This document shows positions 1-10,052 of a DNA stretch of 64,000 bases, piece after piece. Source of the DNA: Tieghemostelium lacteum (taxonomy: Eukaryota > Evosea > Eumycetozoa > Dictyosteliales > Raperosteliaceae); contig LODT01000035.1 in assembly GCA_001606155.1 (NCBI GenBank), positions 186,001 to 250,000 on the forward strand, written 5' to 3'. Within the stretch, counting starts at the first letter, position 1. Every line of letters starts with the position of its first letter. The notes beneath the pieces were generated by a model that saw only the letters and a program-made list of their open reading frames with translations, was not told the origin of the DNA and ran no database searches. Made by a program: the position numbers and the translations under genes.

Positions 1-705
1 AGTTCAAATAAGTCACCGTACATGTTGAGTATGAATATATCGTCTACTCCAATCTTTAGTTGAGCAATATCAGGGTTGTCACTCTGAGATGCTGCATCGT
101 TGTAGCCTAGAACCATTGCATTGACTTGGTCCAATGTCAATGAGATACCTGTCCAATACTGTTGATCTTCAAGTGATACACCAGACAAAGTGGAATTGAC
201 AATAGCTGATTTCATAAATGTGATAGTATCGAATATCCATTGACTTAAATCCTCAGGTATAGAGGTACTGTTGAATTGGTTGCTTAGATAGTTGTATCTG
301 CTGTTATATATCATCTCATAGGTTAGATATCCTTCAAGATATCCAGCTGCAGATGCCTGTAAACTATCATTAAAACTAGAACTGGTATTAATAGATAGAT
401 ATGCCCATCCATTATACTTTTGTTCACCTTGATATGATGCAATTGCAACTGCATTCTCTTGAATTCCTATAATAATGTATATATTCAATTAATAACTCAA
501 TTCAAATAAATTTTATAAAATTTGCATGTTGTCTGTTGTTTTTACCATTTGTAATTTTGAATTGACCATCAACATTGAAAATAGAGTATTTTGCAATATA
601 ATCATCTTGTATATTCATTTTAAATTGAGTTTCAGCATTTTTCTTTGAGTCCACAGTAGATAATATTACTGCTATAAAAACAAGTGATAAGAATAATCTA
701 TACAT
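1..705 (-). CDS. Phospholipase B-like protein, 5' part (runs off the left edge)
   Basis: Two exons are visible: 705-546, and 466 to the window edge, joined over a 79-nt intron with a GTAAAA donor and ATTATAG acceptor. The start at 705 opens a clear signal peptide (MYRLFLSLVFIAVILST). After splicing the frame runs through NAVAIASYQGEQKYNGWAYL and AAGYLEGYLTYEMIY. These are hallmarks of the phospholipase B-like (PLBD/laminin-A) family, whose dictyostelid members are secreted or lysosomal N-terminal-nucleophile-type hydrolases of roughly 570 aa. Only about the first 205 residues lie in this window, so the catalytic part cannot be judged. The family call is from recognised sequence; enzymatic activity is inferred from the family. 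Confidence 0.85.
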
Positions 706-1146
706 CTTATGATTTTAAAGAAAAAAAAAATAAATGGGATTTCTACTCAATCTTATTTATTTTAATCACAATAACCCCATTTTCGCCAATTTAATTTTTT
801 TTGATTTTTTTAATTTTACAGTTACTTTTCTGAATTCAGAAGAGAAGAGAAGCAACATGTGTAAACCATTATTTACTTTTCTTTGATTCAATTACATTAA
901 AATATCCAATAATCTTGAGAATTCCTAAAAAATGATTTATTTGTCATCGTAAGATATTTTCATTCATGAAATTTATCAAATAATAGCAAATATCACTTCA
1001 ATTATTCATATAATTTATATTTGTTTATTATAATAATGAAATTTATGTTGGAGTAGGGTATTATAAAAATATTAATTAATTATATTTATTTAATATTAAT
1101 AAAAGATATTGTGATATGGGAGTTGGGTTTGAATCTCGAGATTATT
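706..1146. other. AT-rich intergenic region
   Basis: Lies upstream of the phospholipase B-like gene and downstream of the next minus-strand gene. It contains oligo-A/T runs and a purine stretch near 836-856 (GAATTCAGAAGAGAAGAGAA). No coding frame or RNA gene seen. Confidence 0.5.
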
Positions 1147-1848
1147 TTAAGCCATGATGAATTTAACTCTGTGTGGTAATCTGATGTTAGATGGTTTTCT
1201 GTGATTGAAATGTAATTTCATTAGATTGCTTGGATTGTAACATGATTCTGGAAGTTGGAAGAGATAGTCTCTGAATCCATTTTCATACATGTAAATGTTA
1301 CTTAGAGTAACTTGTTCATTACCAGATTGGGTAACTGACATTGGAGCACAGTTGACTGCATCCCAAAGAACAATAGTATCATTTGAGAGTAATTCTTGAA
1401 CCTCAATAACACCGAGAGTAACTTCACCAATATTAACAAATCCAGTTGGTAAACCAGTTGGAATATTAGTACCTGAATATTCAAAACAAGTATCAACACC
1501 ATTACCATCAGTTGCAATTACATATTGAGTATTATTTCCACTGAATTCAATAGTGGTACCAGTGTAGTTTTGACCATTAGTGGATACTTCAAATGATGTA
1601 TACAAACGACCACCTTCATAATCAATTGATAAATAGGTTGCTAATTTCATTTTTACAAAATTTCAATATTAGTACTATTTATATATATTTTTCAAATATT
1701 TCAAATACATACATTCTACAAAACCATCATTTCCAGGTCCATAAGAAACAGTTCCTATGTATCCAGAAAAACCAGTTGGAGTTGGACAATTACTAGCACC
1801 AACAATGGAGGCAATCAAGCAAAGAGATAAGATAATTAAGTATTTCAT
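1147..1848 (-). CDS. Small secreted protein, ependymin-like features, paralogue of 20005-20706
   Basis: Exons 1848-1713 and 1640-1147, with a 72-nt intron (GTATGT donor) that splits a Ser codon after its first base. The product is about 209 aa with a signal peptide (MKYLIILSLCLIASIVGA). The mature protein has four Cys: near the N terminus in NCPTPTGF, in DTCFEYSG, in NCAPMSV and in ESCYNP. Repeated G/Y/T-rich beta-type segments, with TGFSGYIGTVSYG, GGRLYTSF and FVNIGEVTLG as landmarks, resemble the secreted ependymin/LolA-like fold. I can only offer that as a guess. A paralogue with the same intron position and phase lies about 19 kb away. Function unknown; secretion is well supported. Confidence 0.75.
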
Positions 1849-2225
1849 TTTTTGAATTATTATTATTTAAAAGTTTTTTATATTTTAAAGTAATGAATTT
1901 AATTTTGTTCAAGTTATCACATTTTTATACTTTATCATTCTTGGAGTCACAATTGTAAAGGTTTTACCAGTGTTTATAAAAAAGCTTTTGGATTTGGTAT
2001 TTTATTTTTCCTTTAGATATCATTTTAAAATTTAAGTAAAAAATCTTAGGTATTAAAGAAAGATCCGAATTTTTATTCGGTACAAGAAAATTTCATCATC
2101 AATCTTTTGGTTAAATACGGAATAATTAACATAATTACCCGATTAATTTGTGAAATTATAATTTATTTTAAAATAACTGTTCATTGAATATGGTTAGATT
2201 GAATAAAATTAACACACCTAGATTT
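1849..2225. other. AT-rich intergenic region with the promoter of the small secreted gene
   Basis: Separates the small secreted gene (start at 1848) from the stop of the large minus-strand gene at 2226. Apart from the CCAAGAATG element listed separately, only oligo-A/T tracts are seen. Confidence 0.5.
1936..1944 (-). promoter_or_regulatory. CCAAGAATG element shared by the two paralogous secreted genes
   Basis: Read on the minus strand, CCAAGAATG is followed by ATAAAGTATAAA, 88 bp before the start codon at 1848. The paralogue has the same nonamer followed by TATAAATATATAAA at 20761-20753, 47 bp before its start. Conservation in otherwise divergent AT-rich DNA suggests a retained core-promoter element. 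No regulator is known to me. Confidence 0.35.
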
Positions 2226-5200
2226 TTAAATTTCCATAGTAGATTTCAGTGGAAAACTCCTTCGTAGTCTTAAGGTTAGACAACTGGGTCTTTTGTCAGT
2301 GCTCATTGTGTAAAAGTTCTTAAAGTCCAGTAGTGAAATGTAGTTTGAAATATTGGATTTTAGGAATTTGATAGAGAGGGTTGTTACACTACGGTTGCTT
2401 TCCATTATAGCAAAGAAGCTGTTGGTTGACTTGACTATAGACTCTAAAGACATTTGTTTAAACTGTAGTTTTAGATAGTTTATAGTTTGATTTCTAACGA
2501 GAATCTCTGCAAGTTTGGTTAGTGGTTCTGGTAATGTAAATTCACCACTGATCTCCAGGGTATGCAAGTGAGGTGAGTTGGTCAGGAAAAGGTTACTGTT
2601 ATCAATCATGTAGTGGTCTTCTTGGGTGTTGCTGTTGGAGTGAATGCATAGACCTTGTAGTCTTTTAGTATTGATCATAGAGGAGTCTAGGAGATTAGTC
2701 CACATGTCAAGGTAGAGGTATTGGGAGTACTTTGTAAATGTTCTAAAAGAGATTTGATGATCTCTTTCAAATTCCTCTTCAACATCACTGGAATAGCTGA
2801 TTGAGAAATCAGACTTAAACACAAACCCTTTATGAGACTTTTCAAATTTACTAATCAACTTTAACAGTGGTAATAGTAGTTTGGTAGTCGCAATATCTAC
2901 ACTTAATCTAGTTTTAAGTTTAAGTTGTTTCAAAGTAGCTGAATTCTTTTCAAAAATATGTGATATCATGGATGTCAGACGATTAGTTACCTCATCCATA
3001 TTATTTCTATTGATAACAAAAGAAACCTTAACCAATTTATGACAGTGTTGTATGAGATTCAAAATAGCAGAATACACCAGCTTACTAATGGCATGATTAG
3101 ATATAAAAAATGAAAATTGGATATTAGTGAGATTATCCATATCCTCTGTAACATAGTGATAGAATGATCTGTCAATATTCAAACTTGTCAATTGCTTAAA
3201 CGTCGGCAGTACCTTCTTATAAGGTATCCTCTCCAGTCTACTATAGTCAATATGATACAACCCCAAAGACAATAACGAAAATCTCTCTTGTGACACCAGT
3301 TTAGTAGGAAACTTTGTTATATCCCACTTTGTTCTACCAAATAGCTTAGTGGCCTCATTAAAGAATTGCCAAGACACCATTGCTAATTTCAATATGGTAA
3401 TGGATGATCTCTTACTTTTATCCAAAAAAAAGTATTTCAGAATATTCTGTATAATGGAATTCTGTAGCATTGGTAGAGGTGTTGAGGATACTGTGGACTG
3501 CGGTATATCCATAGGTTCAACTTGATCTACACTAGGTTTATGTAACTTTTCAAAACCACTAATTTTACTTTCATTTAATGACTGCAGAATAGAGATATTA
3601 TTATCAGAAATTATATCCAATATACTTGCTTTTAGAAAATAAGAACATTCACTAAACTTCTGAACCAAAAGTTTATACCAATCCATCTCTTTTACATTCT
3701 CTTTTGAAAATAGTCTCAATATTCCCAATAATGAATCTAATCTAACTTCCATACTATCAAAATTTGATTGTTTCAGTAATCCAACCATTATATAATTTTC
3801 AAATTCAATTCTATCTATATGGTGGTTACCAACTTTTTCATTATCTTTATCACCACTATTATTACTATCATTATTATTAATATTAGATTTTGGGAATTTT
3901 AAAATTGGTGAAAAGTCGAATAGAGAAGGAGTGATAGCTTTTGAATTGTAGTATTTGGATCTAAATAAATGTTTGTGGAGTTTAGCTAAAGTCTCATGGT
4001 CATTGTTGGCAATGAAAATGTTGAGGATTTCAAAAAAGACTTTTTGTGTTTCAGGTACTTGTACATAGTCAACTAGTAGATAATGTCGATCATGATGGGA
4101 ATTGGTATTCATACTTTTAAGTATAGCATCAGTTAATTCAGATTCTATATTGATTTTTGATCTTATACTCATTAGTATATATGCCAGTGATGATGGTGAA
4201 CTAGATTCAATTAATTTATCAATGAGTTCTCTAGCATACGGTTGTTGAATGTAATGTGAAATTACCAATTGTTGGAATTTAATAGTATCTTGTTTTTCCA
4301 GTAGATATATAACTCTACCTTTATCATTGGCTATAATATCAAATAGATCAGTTACAATCGATCTATCTTGACTTAACAACTTACATAATTTTTCAAATAA
4401 TACATTTTCACATTGAATTGCAAGTGATAGAATATCATCTGGAATTACATGACTATTGTTATTATCACTGTTATTATTGTTATTGTTATCATTATTATTA
4501 TCTTGTTGAATTCTTGAATCACCAATTAATTCAAAGAGATATTTGAAAATTTTGAAAATATATTTTATACCACCTACCGAGGAAAATCTTTCAAAGATTT
4601 TAGTTGGATAGTTTAAGGTTTCATGTTGAATTAATTTATCACTGTATTTTACAATTAATTCAATGGACCCGTATTTTAGAATACTTTCAATCAGACATAA
4701 ACAGTCACTGGATATAATGGTACCTTGAAAAATGAATTGGTTACAGATAGTGTCTATGTAGTACTGGAAATCAGGTAACTGTTGTAACTTATCACCCATG
4801 GAGAGTACAAGTTCATTGAGATATCTTCTAGACAATGAATAGTCCAAAAACATTTTAAATAACTCTGCAAACCTCTCTTGAACAAACTCTTTGTTATATG
4901 GTACGGCTATACCAAAAAGTAAATGAAAATACTTTTCAAAGACTTCGTATAAGTCACCACCAGATTCTCTAGCCCCAACCCCAGAATCCATATTAAATAT
5001 ACCCTTATTCGTGTGAAAATGAGTGTAAAGCAGAGGCACCAAATCACTTGGAAACTCATTATATTCATTAATTAGACGTACTAATAATTTTGTGATTTTT
5101 TTCTCCAATTCTGTTTCTTTGAAGAATAAAAAATAGGAATTGACAAGGTCGTGGTAGATTCGGTCTAAGTGTGTCTTGATAGCTATAGATTTGATTCCCA

Positions 5201-6311
5201 AGGAATTGAGTAGACCTACTATATTATACTGCACTCTTACAGGTCTGGTCTGATCACTTGTCCACTCAAAATAGTATTCCATTGACAATTTCTCTATCAA
5301 ATCCTCACCAAAATGAGATTTTAGGTACTTTAGATTATCAATACCTACACCATTGTCATTATAGTAGGCTTGTTCGTAGTAGGCACTATCGTATGGTGAT
5401 ATTTGGTTGTACTTGAATATATAGGGTAGAATCTGTAATAAACATTCATGTTCTTTAATAAGATAAGAGTTTGCACATGACGATATAAAAGCAACTAAAT
5501 CGTAGTATCTGTGATATTGGTTGTCTACCAGTTCACAACTGGTTACAATGTCAATTAGCATCTTTACAATTTCCAATGTCTGGTTACCTCTTATCATATC
5601 AATAAGAAATGGATATATAATATCCAAATCATTTTGATTCCACTGCTTATTTAACTTGTATTTTTGTATCACCTATTTTGTATATTTTAAAAATAAGTAA
5701 GTATTTTTGAGGGTTTTGACACCCATGAATGACCGAACTTCTATAAAATCTAGTATAGATTATATTATCAAAATACAAACATCAAATAAAAGCTGAATGA
5801 TTCTTGATTCTTTTGGTTTAGGTAGACATACAAAGATCTTTGATCTGGCGAGAACTTTAAAGAGGTTGGTTATGACTAAAGGGTCATCAGATTTCAAAAG
5901 TTGTTCCATGAAATGGTTTCTGTCAAATAGGTAATGGCAGCAATCAAATGTCAGTAGAAACAGTAGTTTGTTTCTACATTGTTGATAGGATTCTGATTTC
6001 AAGTCACTACTATCACACTGAATAAACTCTTCTAACCAACCCATGAATTTAGTGGATAAGAATATACAATCTGTAACCATATCATTGTCTAGAAAGAATA
6101 TCTGATCTTTCAATTTCAGTATATGAGCTATAGTAATCTTTTCAACCTCTGTAAATATATTGAGAATCTTTGTATCTACAAATTCATAAAACTCTGATAT
6201 TGACCACTGATCACTCTGTATCTTTAATTTAGACTCTGTCTCTCTTCTACTTGCAGCAGCCTTACTAATTAAACTACCATTTGGTAGTGAATTTGTTGAC
6301 ATCATAGACAT
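2226..6311 (-). CDS. Large HUWE1/DUF908-like N-terminal plus F-box-like/LRR-like protein
   Basis: Exons 6311-5781 and 5672-2226, with a 108-nt intron in phase 0; the junction reads LLFD then VIQKYKLN. The product is about 1325 aa. Residues about 60-190 (SVLLFLLTFDCC-like helices, then VITNLFKVLARSK) resemble the armadillo-like DUF908 start of HUWE1/UPL-type ubiquitin ligases. No HECT domain follows. Near residue 860-920 the pattern IIQNILKYFF...LAMVSWQFFNEATK looks like the F-box-like module of dictyostelid FNIP/LRR proteins. Degenerate leucine-rich repeats run to the end (LTSLNIDRSF, LHTLEISGEF). An Asn-rich linker lies near residues 400-415. The start is the ATG at 6311; two in-frame TTG codons lie just upstream. 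A role in substrate recognition for ubiquitination is inferred only. Confidence 0.6.
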
Positions 6312-6718
6312 CAACAAATCATTAAATGATCAATTTTTAAAAATTCTCAAAAACTTGTGGAGATTATTGATTTTGAAAAAAAAAATTAAAAGTTAATTAA
6401 TTACATCGCACTTTTATCTAAATTAAAACTATAGAAGCTATATTTCTAGAAAAATATATATAGGTTTAACCTAGAAATATTACTATTTTATTGAATCTGA
6501 AAAATATTTGCAAAGTTTAAATTTGACATAACCTCAAAATTATGTAGAAATTTATTGGATATCAAAAAGAGAGTATGCTTCCAGATAAAAGAATTAGTAG
6601 AGAAGGATTAGAGGGTTTATCAGAAAGTACTTTTAAAAATATAACTGATGTATTGTGAACAATATTAAAATTCATTTAATTTTTTAATTTTTTATTTGTT
6701 TTTTTGGATGAATGGAAA
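6312..6718. other. Divergent intergenic region with a 27-codon ORF
   Basis: Sits between divergent genes (minus gene start 6311, plus gene start 6719). It contains a short ATG-to-stop frame at 6575-6658 (MLPDKRISREGLEGLSESTF and seven more residues). The frame has coding-like composition but no splice link to the dynactin gene in the correct phase. It may be a short upstream ORF in the p25 leader or chance. Confidence 0.4.
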
Positions 6719-7482
6719 ATGCAAGAAAAACCAAGATACTATGAAAAATCACAATATATAGAGACTTTAAATGGAAATAAAGTCAGTAAGAACTCAATGT
6801 TATGTGGTATTATGAATATAAGACTACATGGTAAAACAATAATAAGACCATCAGTAATTATTAGAGGTGATCTTGCAAATGTAAATATAGGTAGACTTAC
6901 CATCATATCTGAAGGTACTGTAATTAGACCTTCTTATAAGAAATTTAAAGGGTAAGAAGAATAAAAGAGAAAGAAGAGATTAGAATAAAATAAGAAGAAT
7001 GATAGATTCTAATGATAGAGTATATTTGTAGAGCTATAATGTATCTACCATTGAATATAGGTGATCATGTTGTAGTGGGTGAAGGAAGTGTTATAAGTGC
7101 AGCCAGTATAGGTTCATATGTACAAATTGGAAAGAATTGTGTAATTTCAAAGAGATGTATACTTAAAGATTGTTGTGTGATACCTGATGATACAATATTA
7201 GCACCAGATACTGTTGTACCACCTTTTACATCTTATGGTGGTAATCCGGGTGTCTATCAAGAGGATCTACCAGATTCCTTTGAACAATATCAAAAAGAAT
7301 ATACAACACTTCTCTATGAGAACTTTATACCAAATCCAACACCATCAATACCTACTACATCTTCAACTCTCAAACTATTACCAACACAAACATCACCAAT
7401 TCTCACAACATCTAGGACAACAACACCCATTTCACCTCTTTCACCTGGAAACACGTCACCGCCAATCCCATCTCTCAAATAA
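6719..7482 (+). CDS. dctn5: Dynactin subunit 5 (p25)
   Basis: Exons 6719-6951 and 7032-7482, with an 80-nt intron (GTAAGA donor) in phase 2; the junction gives KKFKG then [12 protein letters not shown]. This matches the p25 pattern FKKFSKG-VAFFPLHIGDH. The protein has the left-handed beta-helix hexapeptide repeats of the family: [80 protein letters not shown]. p25 sits at the pointed end of the dynactin complex, which links dynein to cargo. An in-frame TTG 15 nt upstream is not used, because ATG 6719 gives the normal p25 N-terminal length. A roughly 45-residue Ser/Thr/Pro-rich C-terminal extension ([13 protein letters not shown] onward) is absent from the animal protein as I know it. Confidence 0.92.
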
Positions 7483-8058
7483 ATAACTATTCATTATGAT
7501 AATGAACAAACACCCTATGTTGCGATATTTTATTAAAAATTCTTAAAAAATCTTTTTTGTTTCCCTGATCAAACATTTTTTTTTTTTTTTTATAAATTAA
7601 ATAATATTTTTTTTCTTTCATCACAAAGGACACAGTCGATTAATTGTTTTTTGCATTAAAGATATATTAAATAATTTATTTATTTTAAATACATTATACG
7701 AGATTTTCAAATCACGAGATTTTCATTTATAAATCTATTTTAAAATAATAATATAGTATGTAACCAATAGAAAATAGTTAACACTAGAGCTTTCAAGTAA
7801 AAGAGAGAAGATATTTTTTTTATACCTTTTTTTTTTTTTTAATAGATTCTCTATTTGTGTGTTTATTCAATTACTAATTCAAAAATGTAATAACATACAC
7901 AAAAAGAATTCTTTTTGTTTTTTTTTTTATTACAATTCCTATTATTATAAACTAGTATAAAAAAGGAAAACAATATTCAGAAAAAAGTAAAACAGTAATA
8001 TTAGTACACCCCCAAATCAACACAAAGCAAAACAACTTACCAGCAAATTCAAAGAAAA
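7483..8058. other. Intergenic region with MTHFR promoter and a short direct repeat
   Basis: Extremely AT-rich with several T-runs, typical of a dictyostelid promoter. It contains a 12-bp direct repeat, ACGAGATTTTCA, at 7698-7709 and 7714-7725. A TATA-like element lies near 7956. No coding frame seen. Confidence 0.5.
7956..7965 (+). promoter_or_regulatory. TATA-like element upstream of MTHFR
   Basis: TATAAAAAAG lies 94 bp before the MTHFR start, downstream of oligo-T runs. This is the usual dictyostelid core-promoter arrangement. Positional and motif evidence only. Confidence 0.35.
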
Positions 8059-9918
8059 ATGACATCAGTTAAAATCATTGATAAAATTAATGGATTCAAA
8101 GAACAGAAAAAACCATTTTACTCATTTGAGTATTTCCCACCAAAGACCAACGAAGGTGTTCAAAATCTCTATGATCGTTTAGGTCGTATGTTATTATTTG
8201 AACCACTATTTGCAGATATCACTTGGGGTGCTGGTGGAAGTACCAGTACACTTACACTAGAAATTGCCGAAAAGGCCCAAAATGTCTGTGGTCTCGAAAC
8301 TATGATGCATCTAACCTGTACCAATATGCCAGTCTCTGAGATTATCTATGCTCTCGAAAAAGCCAAAGCCACTGGTATCAGAAATATCCTAGCCCTCCGT
8401 GGAGACCCACCCCGTGGTGAGGAATGGAAGAAGATTGAAGGAGGCTTCGGGTACGCTTCCGACTTGGTCCGTTTCATTCGTGAGAAATACGGAGACTACT
8501 TTGGTATTGCCGTCGCAGGATATCCAGAAGGCCACGCTGACTGCGTCAGCAAGGAAACCGATATCCAATACCTAAAAGCAAAGATTGATGCCGGTGCTGA
8601 TTTTGTAATTACTCAATTGTTCTATGATGTTGATATCTTTGTTGACTTTGTAAAGAAATGCCGTGAGGCTGGAATTACAGTTCCTATCGTTCCAGGTTTG
8701 ATGCCAATTCAAACATACCAAGGATTCAAGCGTATGACTACCTTGTCCAAGACCATTGTTCCTCAGTATATAAACGACAATTTAGAGCCAATCAAAGACA
8801 ATGATGAAGAGGTAAAGAAATACGGTGTGAAACTGTGCATTGAAATGTGTAATCGTTTATTAGATGCCGGTGTTGACGGTCTACATTTCTATACCTTAAA
8901 TCTTGAGAGATCTGTAAGAAAGGTTCTCAAAGGTCTTTCTTTAGTCAGACCCGACCAATTGTCTCCATATCTCCCATGGGCACAATCAGCAGCTGGAAAG
9001 AGACTTAAGGAAGAAGTCCGTCCCATCTTCTGGCAAAATCGTCCAAGATCCTATATTGCTCGTACAGGTAGTTGGGATGAGTTTCCAAATGGACGTTGGG
9101 GTGACTACCGTTCACCTGCTTTTGGTGACCTTTCTGACTACCATTTAGGTTGGGCTAAAGCTGAAGACACAACATCTGTCTACGGTCCAAATCCACAGAG
9201 TGAACAAGACGTCTTTGAAGTCTTTGCCTCCTACTGTTCAGGTAAGATCAAGAAGCTTCCATGGAATGATGCCCCATTGTCTTTGGAGTCTGATCCTATT
9301 AAAGAGCAATTAGTCTTCCTTAACAGAAACGGGTTCTTAACCATCAATTCCCAACCAGCTTTAAATGGAGTTCCATCAACACATAAGATTCATGGGTGGG
9401 GTGGTAAAAATGGGTTCATTTTCCAGAAGGCTTACGTAGAGTTTTTCACAAGTCCAGAAACAACTCAAAAGCTTATTGACTATATCAAGAAATGTCCAAT
9501 GATGACCTATCATGCTGTTAATAAAGCTGGTGATTCAAAGACTAATACCAAAGGTACCAATGCAGTTACATGGGGTATATTCCCAGGAAAGGAAATTCTC
9601 CAACCAACTGTAGTCGATCAAACTAGTTTTATGGTTTGGAAAGACGAGGCATTTGCATTGTGGAATACTCAGTGGTCTAGTACCTATCCAGAAGGCAGTG
9701 AATCTAGAAAAGTCTTAGACTCAATGATTGATAATTACTATCTCATCAATATCGTAGATAATAACTTTATCTCTGGAAACATATTCCAACCATTCACTGA
9801 TCTTGTAAACAACTTATCATCACCTGTTTTAACCAGTTCTACCAATGGTACAACTCCATCCCTAAATGGTTCTGTCAATGGTTTAACAACCTCTGTTTCA
9901 AATTTAAATGTTCAATAA
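8059..9918 (+). CDS. mthfr: Methylenetetrahydrofolate reductase
   Basis: Single exon, 619 aa, close to the usual eukaryotic length of about 600-650 aa. MTHFR reduces 5,10-methylene-THF to 5-methyl-THF with FAD and a nicotinamide nucleotide, feeding methionine synthesis. The N-terminal TIM barrel (residues about 10-300) shows SFEYFPPKTNEG, TWGAGGSTSTLTLE, NILALRGDPPRGEEW, DFVITQLFYDVD and VPGLMPIQTYQGF. The C-terminal half carries the eukaryotic SAM-responsive regulatory domain (SYIARTGSWDEFPNGRWGD, SQPALNGVPS, HGWGGKNGFIFQKAYVEFF, VTWGIFPGKEILQPT). A Ser/Thr/Asn-rich tail ends the protein. GC content is higher than in neighbouring genes, as expected for a well-expressed housekeeping enzyme. 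Cytosolic, with no targeting signal. Confidence 0.97.
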   Translation: MTSVKIIDKINGFKEQKKPFYSFEYFPPKTNEGVQNLYDRLGRMLLFEPLFADITWGAGGSTSTLTLEIAEKAQNVCGLETMMHLTCTNMPVSEIIYALEKAKATGIRNILALRGDPPRGEEWKKIEGGFGYASDLVRFIREKYGDYFGIAVAGYPEGHADCVSKETDIQYLKAKIDAGADFVITQLFYDVDIFVDFVKKCREAGITVPIVPGLMPIQTYQGFKRMTTLSKTIVPQYINDNLEPIKDNDEEVKKYGVKLCIEMCNRLLDAGVDGLHFYTLNLERSVRKVLKGLSLVRPDQLSPYLPWAQSAAGKRLKEEVRPIFWQNRPRSYIARTGSWDEFPNGRWGDYRSPAFGDLSDYHLGWAKAEDTTSVYGPNPQSEQDVFEVFASYCSGKIKKLPWNDAPLSLESDPIKEQLVFLNRNGFLTINSQPALNGVPSTHKIHGWGGKNGFIFQKAYVEFFTSPETTQKLIDYIKKCPMMTYHAVNKAGDSKTNTKGTNAVTWGIFPGKEILQPTVVDQTSFMVWKDEAFALWNTQWSSTYPEGSESRKVLDSMIDNYYLINIVDNNFISGNIFQPFTDLVNNLSSPVLTSSTNGTTPSLNGSVNGLTTSVSNLNVQ

Positions 9919-10052
9919 ACTTAAAATAACATTACTTTCTTACGTTTACTCAAACAATTCTTTTCATTCCAACAAAAATTCCGGAATAATTAATCAATTT
10001 TTTTTGTAATTTTTGTATACTATTTTGTTTGATTAGGTGTATTGTAGATAAA

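Noticed and set aside
1302-1517. Minus-strand 71-codon hydrophobic frame inside the small secreted gene
   Set aside because: Out-of-frame overlap with an exon that is well supported by its paralogue.
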